Positions 5,754-6,175 of a stretch of DNA of 6,175 bases are shown in pieces. This DNA comes from Gemmataceae bacterium (GTDB lineage: Bacteria > Planctomycetota > Planctomycetia > Gemmatales > Gemmataceae). Where the stretch lies: contig SIAL01000219.1 in the NCBI GenBank assembly GCA_009691815.1, positions 1-6,175 on the forward strand. The letters are read 5' to 3'. Position numbers and translations under genes: made by a program. Within the stretch, counting starts at the first letter, position 1. Every line of letters begins with the position of its first letter. The notes beneath the pieces are model-generated. The model saw only the letters and a program-made list of their open reading frames with translations. It had not been told where the DNA came from and ran no database searches.

Positions 5754-6175
5754 ATGAGCAGGCGATTTACTTTTCTTGGAACGGGAACCTCGGTCGGCGT
5801 ACCCATGCTTGGGTGCGCCTGCGCAGTTTGTCGGTCCAACAACCCAAAGAATCAGCGCTATCGTTGCGCCGCCTTGGTGGAGATTGACGGCACCAATTTT
5901 CTGATTGATACGCCGCCCGAACTTAGGCTTCAACTTTTGCGCGCGGGCAACGCCAACATTCATGCCTGCCTCATTACCCATTACCATGCCGACCATATTC
6001 ACGGCCTCGATGACCTAAGACCGGTCCCCAAAATCATTGGAGGACCCGTCCCCATTTGGTGTTCCGGCGATACGGAGCGCCGTATCCGCGAATCGTTTTC
6101 TTATGCGTTTAGTCCCGCCTCGAACCAGATGACTTCGGGGTTCATTCCCAAGTTGACCTTTGACAGACTAAAGCC
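5754..6175 (+). CDS. PhnP-type metallo-beta-lactamase-fold hydrolase, 3' end cut by the window
   Basis: The first 140 residues are present; the gene runs off the right edge. The N-terminus LGTGTSVGVPMLGC and the zinc-cysteine cluster Cys21, Cys23 and Cys26 (CACAVC) match E. coli PhnP, whose structural zinc uses cysteines at the same numbers plus a distal histidine that would lie outside the window. The catalytic metal motif HxHxDH is His76, His78, Asp80 and His81 (THYHADHIHG), preceded by FLIDTPPE at 49-56. PhnP itself is a cyclic phosphodiesterase of phosphonate degradation. No other phn gene is visible, so a phosphodiesterase-like activity is inferred but the substrate is open and I give no symbol. 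The ATG follows the SDR stop by 18 bases without a clear Shine-Dalgarno site (AAGG at 5734-5737 is 16 bases away), which suggests co-transcription. The start fits the family N-terminus. Confidence 0.88.
   Translation, partial: MSRRFTFLGTGTSVGVPMLGCACAVCRSNNPKNQRYRCAALVEIDGTNFLIDTPPELRLQLLRAGNANIHACLITHYHADHIHGLDDLRPVPKIIGGPVPIWCSGDTERRIRESFSYAFSPASNQMTSGFIPKLTFDRLK

Overview
The window reads as ordinary bacterial chromosome with roughly balanced GC. It holds six well-supported protein genes, the last cut by the right edge, and a doubtful gene tail at the left edge. I found no rRNA, tRNA, CRISPR array, insertion sequence or phage gene. The organism cannot be named from this sequence. An exported family 9 carbohydrate-binding-like protein, a HemW heme chaperone and a tyrosine phenol-lyase fit an environmental Gram-negative-type bacterium, perhaps from a phylum such as Acidobacteriota or Planctomycetota, but that is a low-confidence guess.

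Layout. Bases 1-201 hold no firm gene: a short plus-strand frame may be the end of a gene lying to the left, followed by a weak hairpin and T-run. Four genes then lie on the minus strand. In transcription order (right to left) they are hemW (3671-4855), a secreted CBM9-like protein (2589-3674) whose start overlaps the hemW stop as ATGA, msrB (1763-2164), and a tyrosine phenol-lyase-like gene (202-1611). A gap of about 420 bases without a convincing gene separates msrB from the CBM9-like gene, so hemW plus CBM9-like looks like one transcription unit, and msrB and the lyase look separate. On the plus strand, divergent from hemW across a 97-base gap, are an SDR-family oxidoreductase (4953-5735) and, 18 bases later, a PhnP-type metallo-beta-lactamase-fold hydrolase (5754 to the edge).

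How the genes relate. I see no single pathway. The lyase acts on tyrosine, MsrB repairs oxidised methionine, HemW handles heme, the CBM9-like protein is exported, and the SDR and hydrolase have unknown substrates. These are housekeeping and accessory metabolic genes side by side. I do not see a previously undescribed multi-gene system. The points worth a second look are residue-level: a nearly complete tyrosine phenol-lyase active site, an MsrB without the usual resolving cysteine, an SDR missing two conserved asparagine-region motifs, a C-terminal extension on the CBM9-like protein, and a palindrome upstream of the lyase.
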